Shown here: positions 5,910-6,476 of the stretch, piece after piece
How the letters are laid out: every line of letters begins with the position of its first letter
Numbering within the stretch: position 1 is the stretch's first letter
NCBI GenBank assembly: GCA_003232175.1
Contig: QILX01000014.1
Coordinates: forward strand, 1 to 6,476
Reading direction: 5' to 3'
From: Hyphomicrobiales bacterium
Lineage (GTDB): Bacteria > Pseudomonadota > Alphaproteobacteria > Rhizobiales > SZUA-8
DNA: 6,476 nucleotides
Notes under the pieces: model-generated
Told to the model about the DNA's origin: nothing
Database searches by the model: none
What the model saw: only the letters and a program-made list of their open reading frames with translations
Position numbers and translations under genes: made by a program

Positions 5910-6476
5910 CTACATCATCGAAGCGAATTGTTTTTCCACCGCCTTGTGATCCTGCTTCCAGGCCGCATAAAGCTGGGTCGACATGGGATCGGGGAAAATA
6001 TCCTCATCACCGGCGATGATGCCAGCGATTACTTTTTCTGCCACATGTTCCGGGCTGGTCTTGTCCATTTCCACCGCCGCGGTCATTTCGGTGTCGATGG
6101 CGCCCGGAAACACGCCGATAACAGCGACCCCCCTGCCTGATAAAGTGGCCCGCAGCGACTGGGTCATCGACCAGGCCGCGGCTTTTGAAGCATTGTAGAC
6201 CGCCAGACCGGGCATGCTGGCCAGCGCCACCAATGTCAGGATATTGACGATCGATGACCGGTGCAAATGCCCGCGCCATCTCCAATTTCCCGGTAAAGTT
6301 CGTCGCAAAAGTTTTCGCGGTCGTTTCGCGGGAAGTTTCCAGGATATCGCCAAATTCGAGCACGCCGGCATTGTTGAATAAAAGTGTCGTATCGCCAGCC
6401 AGTTTGGCGGCGTCCGCAATCTCCTGGGGGTTGGTAACATCCAGGCGCACCGGAACAACGCGAGCGTCGGCGTGGC
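5910..6476 (-). pseudogene. Short-chain dehydrogenase/reductase (SDR), 5'-truncated by the window edge and frame-disrupted
   Basis: A classical SDR, an NAD(P)-dependent oxidoreductase of unknown substrate. From the right edge to about 6253, one frame reads HADARVVPVRLDVTNPQEIADAAK as two adjoining pieces (acidic LDVT cofactor motif), then LLFNNAGVLEFGD (NNAG motif), FATNFTGKLEMARAFAPVI (structural Asn). From about 6254 down, another frame reads SIVNILTLVALASMPGLAVYNASKAAAW (active-site YxxxK in two overlapping pieces: NILTLVALASM, AVYNASKAAAW), then VAVIGVFPGAIDTEM, to the TAG at 5910-5912. The TGxxxGIG cofactor loop should lie beyond the edge. The two frames meet at 6249-6258, where relatives usually have about six more residues (a Gly-rich NGGG-like turn). 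A small out-of-frame deletion is therefore likelier than a single-base slip. The catalytic Ser position (13 before Tyr) holds Thr. The next gene on the same strand begins 149 bp further on, past a hairpin. The family call is strong; whether the gene is truly dead or misassembled is open. Confidence 0.82.

Overview
The window looks like chromosomal DNA of an alphaproteobacterium, most likely of the Hyphomicrobiales (Rhizobiales). The evidence is the FlgE N-terminus (MGIFGAMTTAISGINAQ..., NIANSQTTGFK), the FlgL style, moderately GC-rich codon use, and a sigma-54/IHF-type flagellar promoter. Taxonomy is inferred from protein style only; no marker gene is present. All recognised genes read on the minus strand, so the biological order runs from high to low coordinates.

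From right to left: (1) 5910-6476, the C-terminal three quarters of a classical short-chain dehydrogenase/reductase (SDR). It runs off the right edge and its frame is broken near 6249-6258. (2) 5761-5909, a short gap with a GC-rich hairpin. (3) 5074-5760, a small protein with a four-cysteine zinc-knuckle-like N-terminus and a class I SAM-methyltransferase-like core. (4) 4894-5073, a 180-bp regulatory gap with a canonical -24/-12 sigma-54 promoter, a full match to the IHF consensus and a widely spaced 9-bp inverted repeat. (5) 3538-4893, flgE (hook). (6) 1616-3487, flgK (hook-filament junction protein HAP1). (7) 108-1614, flgL (HAP3), which needs one frame correction near 385-410. (8) 1-107, mostly non-coding, with a hairpin about 30 nt after the flgL stop.

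flgE, flgK and flgL form one compact transcription unit. There are 50 bp between flgE and flgK and 1 bp between flgK and flgL. The unit builds the hook and the two-protein junction on which the filament assembles. The promoter layout fits late (class III-like) flagellar control of the kind worked out in Caulobacter, where a sigma-54 activator binds upstream and IHF bends the intervening DNA.

The points most worth a second look are the promoter architecture and its inverted repeat, two independent reading-frame breaks in 6.5 kb (real lesions or assembly errors), a Thr where the SDR catalytic Ser is expected, and an apparently shared insert domain in the middle of FlgK and FlgL. I found no mobile element, CRISPR array, tRNA or rRNA, and no evidence for a wholly new multi-gene system.
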